A DNA stretch of 64,000 nt from Stutzerimonas stutzeri KOS6. Its GTDB lineage: Bacteria; Pseudomonadota; Gammaproteobacteria; Pseudomonadales; Pseudomonadaceae. A model generated the notes under the pieces. The model did not search any database. It was not told where the DNA came from and was given only the letters and a program-made list of their open reading frames with translations. The DNA lies in contig NZ_KK020677.1 in NCBI RefSeq assembly GCF_000307775.2, positions 204,482 to 268,481 on the forward strand, written 5' to 3'. This document shows positions 55,247-64,000 of the stretch, piece after piece; the first letter of the stretch is position 1, and every line of letters begins with the position of its first letter. Position numbers and translations under genes: made by a program.

Positions 55247-55358
55247 GGGGATGGTCCATTAGGAAATGCCGCCATGATAACAGCAGCCCTGGCGGCAGGC
55301 TTCAAAGGAGCTTGCCGGGCTGCAACTTGATTCGATTGCAGGTGGTTTGGGAGTGCTT

Positions 55359-56705
55359 ATGAGTGAAGTAGAGGGCATCGGCCCACACGCGCTGCCCGGT
55401 TTGCGCGAGAAAGTCGAGCGCATCATCGAGGAGGCGCGCCGGCAGGGTGCCAGCGCCAGCGAGGTTTCTGTTTCCATGGAGCAGGGGCTTTCTACCTCGG
55501 TGCGTCAGGGGGAGGTGGAGACAGTCGAGTTCAATCGGGACCAGGGCTTCGGCATTACGCTCTATGTCGGCCAGAGCAAGGGCACGGCGAGCACCACCGG
55601 AAGTGGCGACGATGCCATCCGGGAAACCGTGGCAGCTGCGCTGGCCATCGCCCGGCATGCCTCGGAAGACGAGTTTGCCGGCCTCGCTGACGCCACGCTG
55701 ATGGCGCGTGAGCTTCCCGATCTCGATCTTTACCATCCTTGGGCGATTACCCCCGAGCAGGCCATCAAGCAGGCACTGAGCTGCGAAGGAGCGGCCTTTG
55801 ACTTCGATCCGCGCATCCGCAACGCCGATGGCACCAGTATCAACACGCATCAGGGTTGCCGCGCCTATGGCAACAGCAATGGCTTCATCGGTGGATATTG
55901 CAGCAGTCGCCACAGCCTCAGCTGCGTGATGATCGCTGAAAGCGAAGGCCAGATGCAGCGCGACTATTTTTATGACGTCAATCGGATCGGCGAAGCGCTG
56001 GCTGATCCGCAGACCATCGGCCGACGCGCCGCGGAGCGTGCCGTGCGGCGCCTGGGGGCGCGTCCGATTCCTACCTGCGAAGTTCCTGTGCTGTTCTCTC
56101 CTGAACTGGCGACGGGTCTGTTCAGCCATTTCATCGCAGCCATTTCCGGTGGCAATCTCTATCGCAAGGCCTCGTATCTGGAGGATGCCCTGGGGCAGAC
56201 GCTGTTCCCCGAATGGCTGAGCCTTGATGAGCGCCCGCACATCCCGCGTGCATTGGGCAGCGCCGGCTATGACGGTGATGGCCTTGCGACCTATGCCAAG
56301 CCGTTCGTGGAGAACGGTCGCCTGTTGTCCTACGTGCTGTCGACCTACTCGGGGCGCAAGCTGGGCATGCCGAGCACGGCCAATGCCGGAGGGGTGCACA
56401 ACCTCTTCGTCAGTCACGGTGTTGAGGACCAGGCGGCGCTGATCCGTCAGATGGGGCGTGGCTTGCTGGTGACGGAACTGATGGGCCAGGGCCTGAATCT
56501 GGTCACCGGCGACTATTCCCGTGGCGCCGGCGGTTACTGGGTCGAGAACGGTGAGATCCAGTTCCCGGTGCAGGAGGTGACCATTGCCGGAAATCTGCGC
56601 GACATGTTCCGCCAGATTGCCGCTGTAGGCTGCGATGTCGAGACGCGCGGCAATGTGCGCACCGGCTCGGTGCTGATCGAACGGATGATGGTGGCTGGCA
56701 AGTAG
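55359..56705 (+). CDS. pmbA: PmbA (TldE) protease subunit
   Basis: This 448-residue protein is the non-catalytic partner of TldD: the fold is the same but the HExxxH site is absent. Characteristic segments are VRQGEVETVEFNRDQGFGITLY (TldE/PmbA N-terminus), SNGFIGGYCSSRHSLSCVMI and VTGDYSRGAGGYWVENGEIQFP. The ATG at 55359 follows GGGAG by 5 nt; the TTG at 55347 lies too near it. It is divergent from yjgA and convergent with ptsO. Confidence 0.93.
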   Translation: MSEVEGIGPHALPGLREKVERIIEEARRQGASASEVSVSMEQGLSTSVRQGEVETVEFNRDQGFGITLYVGQSKGTASTTGSGDDAIRETVAAALAIARHASEDEFAGLADATLMARELPDLDLYHPWAITPEQAIKQALSCEGAAFDFDPRIRNADGTSINTHQGCRAYGNSNGFIGGYCSSRHSLSCVMIAESEGQMQRDYFYDVNRIGEALADPQTIGRRAAERAVRRLGARPIPTCEVPVLFSPELATGLFSHFIAAISGGNLYRKASYLEDALGQTLFPEWLSLDERPHIPRALGSAGYDGDGLATYAKPFVENGRLLSYVLSTYSGRKLGMPSTANAGGVHNLFVSHGVEDQAALIRQMGRGLLVTELMGQGLNLVTGDYSRGAGGYWVENGEIQFPVQEVTIAGNLRDMFRQIAAVGCDVETRGNVRTGSVLIERMMVAGK

Positions 56706-56760
56706 CCTTGGGCTGTGAACGGCACGGGCAGTCTTGTCCGCGCCGATTGTCGTGGCGTGC

Positions 56761-57033
56761 CTATTCGCCTTCTTCGAAGTAATCCTCGATGAGCGCGATC
56801 AGCGCAGCAAGGGCTTCGTTTTCCTGTTCGCCCTCGGTATGCAGGTGCAGCGTGGCACCCTTGCTCGCGGCAAGCATCATGACCGCCATGATGCTCTTGC
56901 CATCGACCAGCGTGGCAGGGCAGCGACCGACCCGGATGGTACATGGAAAACGGCTGGCGACGCCGACGAACTTGGCGGCCGCGCGAGCGTGCAGGCCGAG
57001 CTTGTTGATGATGGTGACTTCACGGGCAGGCAT
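56761..57033 (-). CDS. ptsO: HPr-like phosphocarrier NPr
   Basis: This 90-residue phosphocarrier of the nitrogen PTS carries phosphate from EI-Ntr to PtsN. His15 in NKLGLHARAAAKFVGVAS is the phosphorylated residue. The second helix region MAVMMLAASKGATLHL and the end AALIALIEDYFEEGE fit HPr. AGGA lies 9 nt before the ATG. It is the last gene of the rpoN cluster. It differs from the HPr domain within FruB, which serves fructose uptake. Confidence 0.92.
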   Translation of the reverse strand: MPAREVTIINKLGLHARAAAKFVGVASRFPCTIRVGRCPATLVDGKSIMAVMMLAASKGATLHLHTEGEQENEALAALIALIEDYFEEGE

Positions 57034-57045
57034 GGGGTGGTATTC

Positions 57046-57903
57046 CTAAACGAGATCCCGATGACGGACCTGCAGGTTCTTCAGCGGCTCCCTGAGCGCC
57101 TGTCCCAGGCGCTCAGCCAGGTAAACCGACCGGTGGTGACCGCCGGTACAGCCGATGGCGATCGTCACGTAGGCTCGATTGCTGGCGGCAAAGCGAGGCA
57201 GCCACTTGCTCAGGTAGGCGTGGATGTCCTGGAACATTTCCTCCACGTCGGCCTGGGCGGCGAGGTAGTCGATGACCGGCTGATCGAGCCCTGAGAAGTC
57301 GCGTAGTTCCGCCTTCCAATAGGGGTTGGGCAGGCAGCGTACATCGAAGACCACGTCGGCATCGACCGGCATGCCGCGCTTGAAACCGAACGACTCGATG
57401 AGAAAGGCGGTGCCCGGCTCGGGTTTGTTCAGCAGGCGCAGCTTGAGCATGTCGCGCAGCTGGTAGAGATTCAGGTGCGTGGTGTCGATCTTCAGGTCGG
57501 CATGATCGATGATCGCAGCCAGCAGCAGCTCTTCGTCATGGATGGCTTCGGCGAGGGAGCGGCTTTCGTTGGTCAGGGGATGGCGCCGGCGGGTTTCCGA
57601 GAATCGCTTGAGCAGCGTTTCATCGTCGGCGTCCAGATAGAGGACATCGCACTGGATGTGCCGGGCGCGCACCTCTTCGAGCAGTTCAGGGAAGCGCTTG
57701 AGCTGGCTTGGCAGGTTGCGTGCATCGATCGATACGGCGACCTGCGGATGCAGTAGCTCGGTGTGCAGCAGGGCCCGCTCGGCAAGCTCGGGGAGAAGGC
57801 CCGCCGGCAGGTTGTCGATGCAGTAGAAGCCGTTGTCCTCGAGTACGTTCAGCGCGGTGCTCTTGCCCGAGCCCGAGCGGCCGCTGACAATGATCAGCCG
57901 CAT
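57046..57903 (-). CDS. rapZ: RNase adapter RapZ (YvcJ family)
   Basis: This 285-residue P-loop protein has a Walker [18 protein letters not shown] (~6-22), a Walker B-like [20 protein letters not shown] and a C-terminal RNA-binding domain with [17 protein letters not shown] near residue 247. In E. coli RapZ controls glucosamine-6-phosphate synthase through small RNAs and RNase E. It is between ptsN and ptsO, as usual for this operon, with 15 and 12 bp gaps. Confidence 0.94.
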   Translation of the reverse strand: MRLIIVSGRSGSGKSTALNVLEDNGFYCIDNLPAGLLPELAERALLHTELLHPQVAVSIDARNLPSQLKRFPELLEEVRARHIQCDVLYLDADDETLLKRFSETRRRHPLTNESRSLAEAIHDEELLLAAIIDHADLKIDTTHLNLYQLRDMLKLRLLNKPEPGTAFLIESFGFKRGMPVDADVVFDVRCLPNPYWKAELRDFSGLDQPVIDYLAAQADVEEMFQDIHAYLSKWLPRFAASNRAYVTIAIGCTGGHHRSVYLAERLGQALREPLKNLQVRHRDLV

Positions 57904-57918
57904 CTGGTCCCCATTCTG

Positions 57919-58383
57919 CTAGGCGCCATTCTGCACGTCGACCACTACCTGGTAGAGGCTCTCATTGCTGGGCGCCTGGCGCAGCCGTTGGCGCACGTCG
58001 TCACGATCGAGCATGCTGGCGATCTGGCGCAGTAGTTCGAGATGCTCGTCGGTGGCCGCTTGCGGGACCAGCAGGACGAACAGCAGGTCCACCGGGGCGC
58101 CGTCGATGGCATCGAAGTCCACCGGGGTTTCGAGACGCAGGACCGCACTGAGCGGGGCGTTGCATCCGACCATGCGGCAGTGCGGGATGGCAATGCCGTT
58201 GCCAAAGCCCGTCGAACCCAGCTTCTCGCGGGCGATCAGGCTTTCGAAGATGGTTTGGTAGTCGAGGTCAGGGAGGTCCTGGGCGATCACTTTGGCGATC
58301 TGCTCCAGGACGCGCTTCTTGCTGCCACCCGAGACGTTCACCAGGGAACGTCCGGGGGTCAGGATGTTTTCGAGTCGGATCAT
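57919..58383 (-). CDS. ptsN: Nitrogen-PTS EIIA protein PtsN
   Basis: This 154-residue EIIA-Ntr takes its phosphate at His68 in GNGIAIPHCRM. The fold runs through LLFVLLVPQAATDEHLELLR to a C-terminal NESLYQVVVDVQNGA. It signals carbon/nitrogen status, potassium transport and, in pseudomonads, central carbon regulation. No good ribosome binding site lies before the ATG, and hpf ends 6 bp upstream, so translation is likely coupled to hpf. Confidence 0.93.
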   Translation of the reverse strand: MIRLENILTPGRSLVNVSGGSKKRVLEQIAKVIAQDLPDLDYQTIFESLIAREKLGSTGFGNGIAIPHCRMVGCNAPLSAVLRLETPVDFDAIDGAPVDLLFVLLVPQAATDEHLELLRQIASMLDRDDVRQRLRQAPSNESLYQVVVDVQNGA

Positions 58384-58389
58384 AGTGGG

Positions 58390-58698
58390 TCAGCGGGTGA
58401 CGGCGCCCTGAGTATGGTCTAGCTGCTTCTCCTTGTGCTTGATCAACTGGCGATCAAGCTTGTCGACCAGCAGGTCGACTGCAGCGTACATGTCTTCGTG
58501 TTCGGCGTTGGCAATGACTTCGCGGCCCGCGACATGCAGCGTCGCTTCGGCTTTCTGCTTGAGCTTTTCGACCTGGAGAATCACCTGGACATTGATGATG
58601 CGGTCGAAGTGACGGGCAAGCCGATCGAATTTCTCCTCGATGTAGTCACGCAGGGCACTGGTTACTTCCAGATGAACACCGCTGATGTTGACTTGCAT
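58390..58698 (-). CDS. hpf: Ribosome hibernation promoting factor (short HPF)
   Basis: This 102-residue protein is the short HPF/YfiA type that binds the 30S decoding site and drives 100S dimer formation in stationary phase. Motifs are MQVNISGVHLEVTSALRDYI, EKFDRLARHFDRI and EHEDMYAAVDLLVDKLDRQL. The ATG at 58698 follows GGAGATAG; a longer frame to 58965 lies across the rpoN-hpf gap. It is 74 bp downstream of rpoN. Confidence 0.93.
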   Translation of the reverse strand: MQVNISGVHLEVTSALRDYIEEKFDRLARHFDRIINVQVILQVEKLKQKAEATLHVAGREVIANAEHEDMYAAVDLLVDKLDRQLIKHKEKQLDHTQGAVTR

Positions 58699-58772
58699 AC
58701 TGCTATCTCCTTTGCCTTGTGCGAAGAGCAGGCCCGAAGCCCTGCCGCCGGGACAGTTCGACCAGTGGCCGA

Positions 58773-60281
58773 TCACAACAATCGTTTGCGCTCGCTGGAC
58801 GGCGCTATACCGAGCGACTCGCGGTACTTGGCGACTGTGCGGCGGGCCACCTGAATGCCCTGCGCCTCCAGTAAACCAGCGATCTTGCTGTCGCTCAACG
58901 GCTTTTTCTGGTTTTCCGCGGCGACCAGCTTCTTGATGATTGCGCGGATCGCGGTGGATGAGCACTCGCCGCCTTCGGCGGTGCTGACATGGCTGGAGAA
59001 GAAGTACTTGAGCTCGTATATCCCGCGCGGCGTGTGCATGTATTTTTGCGTGGTCACGCGGGAAATGGTCGACTCGTGCATGCCTACCGCCTCGGCGATG
59101 TCGTGCAGCACCAGCGGCTTCATGGCCTCGTCACCATGCTCGAGGAAGGCGCGCTGGTGTTCGACGATCTGCGTGGCAACCTTCATCAGCGTCTCGTTGC
59201 GGCTGAGCAGGCTCTTGATGAACCAGCGCGCTTCCTGCAGTTGGTTGCGCATGAAGGTGTTGTCCGCACTGGAGTCGGCGCGTTTGACGAAACCGGCATA
59301 TTGCGCGTTGACGCGAAGGCGCGGCATCGCTTCCTGATTCAGCTCCACCAGCCAGCGATCGTTGTGTTTGCGCACGATCACGTCAGGCACCACGTACTCC
59401 GGTTCGCTGGCCTCGATCTGCGAGCCCGGGCGCGGGTTCAGGCTCTGGATCAGCTCGATGACCTGGCGCAGCTCGTCTTCCTTGATCTTCATCCGCCGCA
59501 TGAGGAGGCTGTAGTCCCGGCTGCCGAGGACATCCAGATATTCACTGACCAGGCGCTGCGCCTCGTTCAGCCAGGGCGTGCGTTCGGGTAGCTGGCGCAG
59601 TTGCAATAGCAGGCATTCGCGCAGGTCGCGCGCGCCGATCCCGGCAGGCTCGAACTGCTGGATGCGGCGCAGGACGACCTCCACCTCGTCCAGTTCGATT
59701 TCCAGCTCAGGGTCGAAGGAGTCGACGATCTCCTCGAGCGACTCCTCGAGATAGCCCTGGTCGTTGATGCAATCGATCAGGGTCGTGGCGATCAGTCGAT
59801 CGGTGTCGCTCATTGGTGCGAGGTTGAGCTGCCACAGCAGGTGGCTCTGCAGGCTGATGCCGCTGGACGTGCGAGTGGTGAAGTCCCATTCGTCGTCATC
59901 GTTGCTCGGCAGGCTGCTGGCGCTGGTCTGGTAGATGTCTTCCCAGGCCGTATCGACCGGCAGTTCGCTGGGGATGCGCTCACCCCAGTCACCGTCTTCG
60001 AGGCTCTCGGCGCTGTGCGAGGCCTCCTCGTAGGTGCTTTCCTGAGCGGTGCTCTTTTCGCTGCCAGCCTCGCCTGGTCTGTCGGCAGCCTCGGCCATGG
60101 GGTCGGAGCTGTCGAAGTCGTCGCCGTCTTCTTCGCGCTCGAGCATGGGATTGGAATCCAGCGCCTCCTGGATCTCCTGTTGCAGATCGAGGGTGGATAG
60201 CTGGAGGAGCCGTATGGCCTGTTGCAGCTGCGGTGTCATCGTCAGCTGCTGGCCCATCTTCAGGACTAGCGATGGTTTCAT
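58773..60281 (-). CDS. rpoN: RNA polymerase sigma-54 factor
   Basis: This 502-residue sigma factor starts with region I (Gln- and Leu-rich; [20 protein letters not shown]), then an acidic linker (~50-110), a core-binding region and the helix-turn-helix. The RpoN box [14 protein letters not shown], which reads the -24 element, is at the end, just before [10 protein letters not shown]. It directs promoters such as those for nitrogen, flagella and type IV pili. A TATAAT lies 82 bp upstream. Confidence 0.97.
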   Translation of the reverse strand: MKPSLVLKMGQQLTMTPQLQQAIRLLQLSTLDLQQEIQEALDSNPMLEREEDGDDFDSSDPMAEAADRPGEAGSEKSTAQESTYEEASHSAESLEDGDWGERIPSELPVDTAWEDIYQTSASSLPSNDDDEWDFTTRTSSGISLQSHLLWQLNLAPMSDTDRLIATTLIDCINDQGYLEESLEEIVDSFDPELEIELDEVEVVLRRIQQFEPAGIGARDLRECLLLQLRQLPERTPWLNEAQRLVSEYLDVLGSRDYSLLMRRMKIKEDELRQVIELIQSLNPRPGSQIEASEPEYVVPDVIVRKHNDRWLVELNQEAMPRLRVNAQYAGFVKRADSSADNTFMRNQLQEARWFIKSLLSRNETLMKVATQIVEHQRAFLEHGDEAMKPLVLHDIAEAVGMHESTISRVTTQKYMHTPRGIYELKYFFSSHVSTAEGGECSSTAIRAIIKKLVAAENQKKPLSDSKIAGLLEAQGIQVARRTVAKYRESLGIAPSSERKRLL

Positions 60282-60362
60282 GGCAGAGGACTTCGAACCT
60301 TGTATGCCGGCGCAACCGCGCCCATTCCAACGTGCGACGCGCTAGGCGCCGGCAGAAAGCAA

Positions 60363-60368
60363 ATTATA
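60363..60368 (-). promoter_or_regulatory. -10 element for rpoN
   Basis: TATAAT (minus strand) in GGCATATAATTTGC stands 82 bp before the rpoN ATG. Transcription may also read through from lptB. Confidence 0.45.
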
Positions 60369-60428
60369 TGCCTGCCGAGGAAGCCTTTGCCTAGAGCCGA
60401 TTTGCCGAGCTACGCAAAAAATCCGTCG

Positions 60429-61153
<725 letters not shown>

Positions 61154-61154
<1 letters not shown>

Positions 61155-61699
61155 TACTCCGCCTGCTCCGTTGCCTGACCGTTCTTGCGCGGCTGGATGA
61201 CCATGTCGACGCGTGGTCGCGGTGTGGTTACATCGGCATTGCTGGCGCGGCCGGCATTGACGATCTGTCGGCGGGTGTCATAGACGATCTTCTCGCCCTC
61301 GAACGTATTGCCTTCCTGAACGACCTTGGCCTGGTCGATGAGCACGATGCGTTCGTTGGCCGCGAAGTACTGGATGGTCAGGCCGTAGGCCTTGACGATT
61401 TCCTTGTCGACCGCCGGCTTCTGCTCGTAATAGGCCGGCTTGCCAATGGAGGTGAAAACCTCGACATCGCCATTGTCGTTCTGGGTGATGGTCACCGTGT
61501 CGCCGGTGATTTTCATGGTGCCCTGGGTGATGACCACGTCGCCACGGTAAACCGCTACACCCTGGCGGTCGTCCAGTTCGGCGGAGTCGGCCTGTACGCG
61601 GATGGGCTGTTCACGGTCATCGGGCAGCGCCCAGGCGCTGGCGCCAAGCCAGAATGCGCTCAAACCGAGCAGGAGGGGGAGAGTCTTAACGCAGCTCAT
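61154..61699 (-). CDS. lptA: LPS transport periplasmic protein LptA
   Basis: This 181-residue periplasmic protein has a signal peptide [20 protein letters not shown] (cut near AWA-LPDD) and an OstA-like beta-jellyroll ([36 protein letters not shown]) that forms the LPS bridge. The C-terminus is Arg/Lys-rich. Its start lies inside lptC's 3' end (14 bp overlap). Confidence 0.94.
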
Positions 61700-62258
61700 G
61701 CTGGCCTCTTACATTGGACAGCAGGAGCATCCTGCCGTCATCCAGATACGCTTTCATGCCGGTTGCGGTGGTCACGCCATTGGCGGCCTCGATTCTAACG
61801 GCTTGGTTTGTCTCGGCATAATCCTTGTCCGGCAGCACCTTCAGCCGGCTGGTGGTCATGATGGTCGGACGGCCTTTGGCATCGGTCCGTTCGACCCGGA
61901 CGTTGTCTATCAGCTGGACCTCGTCACCTTCGGCCGAGACTTCGCCGCGCTCGCTGCGCACGTGCCATGGCAAGTCGGTGCCGCGATAGGACATCAGATC
62001 GGGCTGGGTCAGCAGGCTGACGTCGCTGGCCTTGATGTGCTCGAGTTTGTCGGCCGTCAGTTCGTAGTTGCGCTTGCCGTCGGGCAGGTACTGAACGGTG
62101 CGCGAATTGATTACATAGAAGTCGACATCGGGCGTCTCGGCGCTGGCAGTGGTGGGCTGCTGCATGAAGCTTTCCGGGCGGATGTTCCAGTAGCCGACGG
62201 CCACCAGCAGGGCGGCGATCAGCGTCAGCAGGGCGGCGAAGCGTAGTGTACGGAGCAT
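61686..62258 (-). CDS. lptC: LPS export protein LptC
   Basis: This 190-residue membrane-anchored protein has one N-terminal helix (~5-25, LRFAALLTLIAALLVAVGYW) and a periplasmic LptC jellyroll (VDFYVINSRTVQYLPDGKR, LTADKLEHIKASDVSLLTQ). It receives LPS from LptFG and passes it to LptA. kdsC ends 8 bp before its start; it overlaps lptA at its end. Confidence 0.93.
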   Translation of the reverse strand: MLRTLRFAALLTLIAALLVAVGYWNIRPESFMQQPTTASAETPDVDFYVINSRTVQYLPDGKRNYELTADKLEHIKASDVSLLTQPDLMSYRGTDLPWHVRSERGEVSAEGDEVQLIDNVRVERTDAKGRPTIMTTSRLKVLPDKDYAETNQAVRIEAANGVTTATGMKAYLDDGRMLLLSNVRGQHELR

Positions 62259-62266
62259 CCAGACCT

Positions 62267-62791
62267 CTACAGGTAAGCGTTCTGCGCTGCTGCCAGGGTG
62301 CCCTGGGCGCGCATGATCAGTTCGCAGAACTCGCGTGCCGCGCCCTCGCCGCCGCGGGCCTGAGTCACGCCGTGGGCATGCTCGCGGACGAAGGTGTCGG
62401 CGCTGGCGACGGCCATGCCGAGGCCGACGCGGCGTATCACGGGCAGGTCGGGCAGGTCATCGCCGAGATAGGCCACTTCAGAGTAGCTCAGGCCGAGTTC
62501 GGCCAGCAGCTCGTCGAGCACGACCAGCTTGTCCTCGCGCCCCTGATACAGGTGCTGGATGCCGAGATTCTGCGCCCGGCGTTCGACCACGGGCGTCTTG
62601 CGGCCGCTGATGATCGCAGTGCGTACGCCGGAGTTGATCAGCATCTTGATGCCGTGGCCGTCCAGCGTATTGAAGGTCTTGAACTCGCTGCCATCGGTAA
62701 GGAAATAAAGCCGCCCATCGGTGAGCACGCCGTCGACATCGAAGATCGCCAGGCGAATGTCGCGGGCGCGTTGCAGCAGATGCTCGTGCAT
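62267..62791 (-). CDS. kdsC: KDO 8-phosphate phosphatase
   Basis: This 174-residue HAD phosphatase removes phosphate from KDO-8-phosphate, supplying KDO for LPS inner core. HAD motif I is IFDVDGVLTDGRLYF (nucleophile Asp and general Asp), motif II is TAIISGRKT, and motif III/IV has YLGDDLPDLPVIRRVG. Its ATG overlaps the kdsD stop by one base (TAATG). Confidence 0.95.
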   Translation of the reverse strand: MHEHLLQRARDIRLAIFDVDGVLTDGRLYFLTDGSEFKTFNTLDGHGIKMLINSGVRTAIISGRKTPVVERRAQNLGIQHLYQGREDKLVVLDELLAELGLSYSEVAYLGDDLPDLPVIRRVGLGMAVASADTFVREHAHGVTQARGGEGAAREFCELIMRAQGTLAAAQNAYL

Positions 62792-63765
62792 TACATCACC
62801 CCCGCGCGCAGCAGGTCGTGCATGTTCAGGGCGCCAATCGGCAGCTGGCCGTCGTCGATCACCACCAGCGAGCTGATGTTGTGATCCTCCATGATCTTCA
62901 GGGCCTCGGCGGCGAGCATCTCGGCATGGGCGGTCTTGCCGTGCACGGTCATTACCTCGTCGATAGGGGTCTGGCGAACGTCCACGCCCTTGTCCAGTGC
63001 ACGGCGAAGGTCGCCGTCGGTGAATATCCCGGCCAGCCGGCCGTCCGCTTCGACGATGACGGTCATGCCCAGGCCTTTCTGGGTCATCTCCAGCAGTGCA
63101 TCGCGCAGCGATGTGCCGCGCCCGACTCTGGGCAGGCGCTCACCGGTATGCATGACATGCTCGACCTTGAGCAGCAGGCGCCGGCCCAGGGCGCCGCCTG
63201 GGTGGGAGAAGGCGAAATCTTCGGCGGTGAAGCCGCGGGCTTCGAGCAGTGCGATGGCCAGGGCATCGCCGAGCACCAGGCTGGCGGTGGTCGAGGAGGT
63301 CGGTGCGAGGTTCAGCGGGCAGGCTTCGATGGCGACGCTGGCGTCCAGATTGACTGCGGCGGCCTTGGCCAGAACCGAGCCCGGGTTGCCGGTCATGCTG
63401 ATCAGGGTGATGCCGAGACGCTTGATCAGCGGCAGCAACGTGACGATTTCGCTGGTGGTGCCGGAATTGGACAGGGCCAGGACCACGTCGTCCTGGGTAA
63501 TCATGCCCATGTCGCCGTGGCTGGCTTCTGCCGGGTGCACGAAAAAGGCTGCTGTTCCGGTGCTGGCCAGGGTGGCCGCAATCTTGCGTCCGATATGCCC
63601 GGATTTGCCCATCCCAACCACGACGACCCGGCCCTTGCAGCCGAGGATCAGCTCGCAGGCCTGTACGAAGTCCGCGTCGATACGCGCATTCAGCTGCTCA
63701 ACTGCCTCGATTTCCAGGCGGATGGTGCGTTGCGCGGTTTCGATCAACTGGCTGCTCTGGCTCAT
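62791..63765 (-). CDS. kdsD: Arabinose-5-phosphate isomerase
   Basis: This 324-residue enzyme interconverts ribulose-5-phosphate and arabinose-5-phosphate, the first step of KDO synthesis. The N-terminal SIS domain has VVVGMGKSGHIGRKIAATL (~48-66) and ALSNSGTTSEIVTLLPL. The C-terminal half is a CBS pair (HTGERLPRVGRGTSLRDALL and MTVHGKTAHAEMLAAEAL). It is the first gene of the minus-strand kdsD-kdsC-lptCAB-rpoN-hpf-ptsN-rapZ-ptsO run, with TATAAT 33 bp upstream. Confidence 0.95.
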   Translation of the reverse strand: MSQSSQLIETAQRTIRLEIEAVEQLNARIDADFVQACELILGCKGRVVVVGMGKSGHIGRKIAATLASTGTAAFFVHPAEASHGDMGMITQDDVVLALSNSGTTSEIVTLLPLIKRLGITLISMTGNPGSVLAKAAAVNLDASVAIEACPLNLAPTSSTTASLVLGDALAIALLEARGFTAEDFAFSHPGGALGRRLLLKVEHVMHTGERLPRVGRGTSLRDALLEMTQKGLGMTVIVEADGRLAGIFTDGDLRRALDKGVDVRQTPIDEVMTVHGKTAHAEMLAAEALKIMEDHNISSLVVIDDGQLPIGALNMHDLLRAGVM

Positions 63766-63797
63766 GGCTGGCGAGGTCGTCCGATTAAAAGGCGGGG

Positions 63798-63803
63798 ATT
63801 ATA
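63798..63803 (-). promoter_or_regulatory. -10 element for kdsD
   Basis: TATAAT (minus strand) in GCTATAATCCCCGCC lies 33 bp before the kdsD ATG. Its flank resembles the prfC promoter: both read GCTATAATCSCCGCC then a run of T. Confidence 0.5.
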
Positions 63804-63934
63804 GCGAGAAACGGGTTGGTGCTCATCGAAAATGTCGGCGCCGAGGTGTTGCCGCGTCATGCCGATTCGATCACCGCCGGCTGAAGCGAAGCTTAACGGC
63901 CTGTGGCCAGTCATCTGCGGAAACGCTCGTCGGT

Positions 63935-63962
63935 TGGGCGCTTCGGGGCGCGGTGCTATAGT
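63935..63962 (+). promoter_or_regulatory. Plus-strand promoter leading out of the window
   Basis: TTGGGC (63935) and TATAGT (63957) stand 16 bp apart. The gene it drives lies beyond the window; next to kdsD in pseudomonads is usually an mlaFEDCB/ttg2 phospholipid-transport operon, which cannot be confirmed here. Confidence 0.4.
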
Positions 63963-64000
63963 GCGCGGCCGAAAACGGTCAGGCAGAAAGTATCCCGGCG

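Overview
This window is GC-rich chromosomal DNA from a member of the Pseudomonadaceae, most likely the Pseudomonas stutzeri (Stutzerimonas) group. The evidence is gene content and order: yciH-speA, fruR/fruBKA, speC followed by a Sel1 gene and piuC/piuA, roxSR, gatCAB next to mreBCD-maf-rng-yhdP-tldD, and the kdsD-kdsC-lptCAB-rpoN-hpf-ptsN-rapZ-ptsO block. The REP-like short repeats also fit. I see no phage, transposase, CRISPR array, rRNA or tRNA. Almost everything is core housekeeping DNA; the accessory flavour is in the iron-uptake region, the repeats, a decayed glucose dehydrogenase tail and a few small membrane proteins.

0-10 kb: a 131-bp tandem repeat array, yciH, biosynthetic arginine decarboxylase speA, a MATE exporter with a DUF2214 membrane protein, a YjiK/SdiA-regulated-type protein, a YdcZ-type transporter, two tandem DUF4136 lipoproteins, and cmoM overlapping a MazG-like pyrophosphohydrolase. 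9.3-16.6 kb: the fructose phosphotransferase system, with fruR divergent from fruB-fruK-fruA, a perfect FruR operator between them, a terminator, and then the last ~115 codons of a PQQ glucose dehydrogenase as a remnant next to REP-like repeats. 16.8-20 kb: prfC and ornithine decarboxylase speC, divergent across a gene-free 406 bp.

20-30 kb is an iron-acquisition island. A Sel1-repeat gene and piuC are divergent from the TonB receptor piuA. Beyond it lies a five-gene minus-strand cluster: a second TonB siderophore receptor, a PepSY-type membrane protein, a DUF2271 protein, a DUF4198 protein and a membrane-anchored flavodoxin/FNR reductase. Fur-like sites precede both receptors. DUF2271 carries a DGVSGAT sequence resembling the motif at which ApbE attaches FMN to periplasmic proteins. 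I therefore read the cluster as a possible electron relay from NADPH through the membrane to a flavinylated periplasmic protein that reduces imported ferric siderophore. This is the most interesting system in the window.

30-38.6 kb: a SIMPL protein, the redox two-component pair RoxS/RoxR, an AEC carrier, a LytM peptidase/bitopic coiled-coil/bactofilin trio (a cell-shape module), tandem CaCA antiporters and an RlpA-family lipoprotein. 38.8-56.7 kb: gatCAB divergent from mreBCD, an unrecognised coiled-coil/PEGA membrane protein, maf, rng, yhdP, a nitrilase-family amidase, tldD, yjgA and pmbA. 56.7-64 kb: the minus-strand envelope and nitrogen-PTS operon kdsD-kdsC-lptC-lptA-lptB-rpoN-hpf-ptsN-rapZ-ptsO. 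The end of the window holds a plus-strand promoter for a gene outside it.
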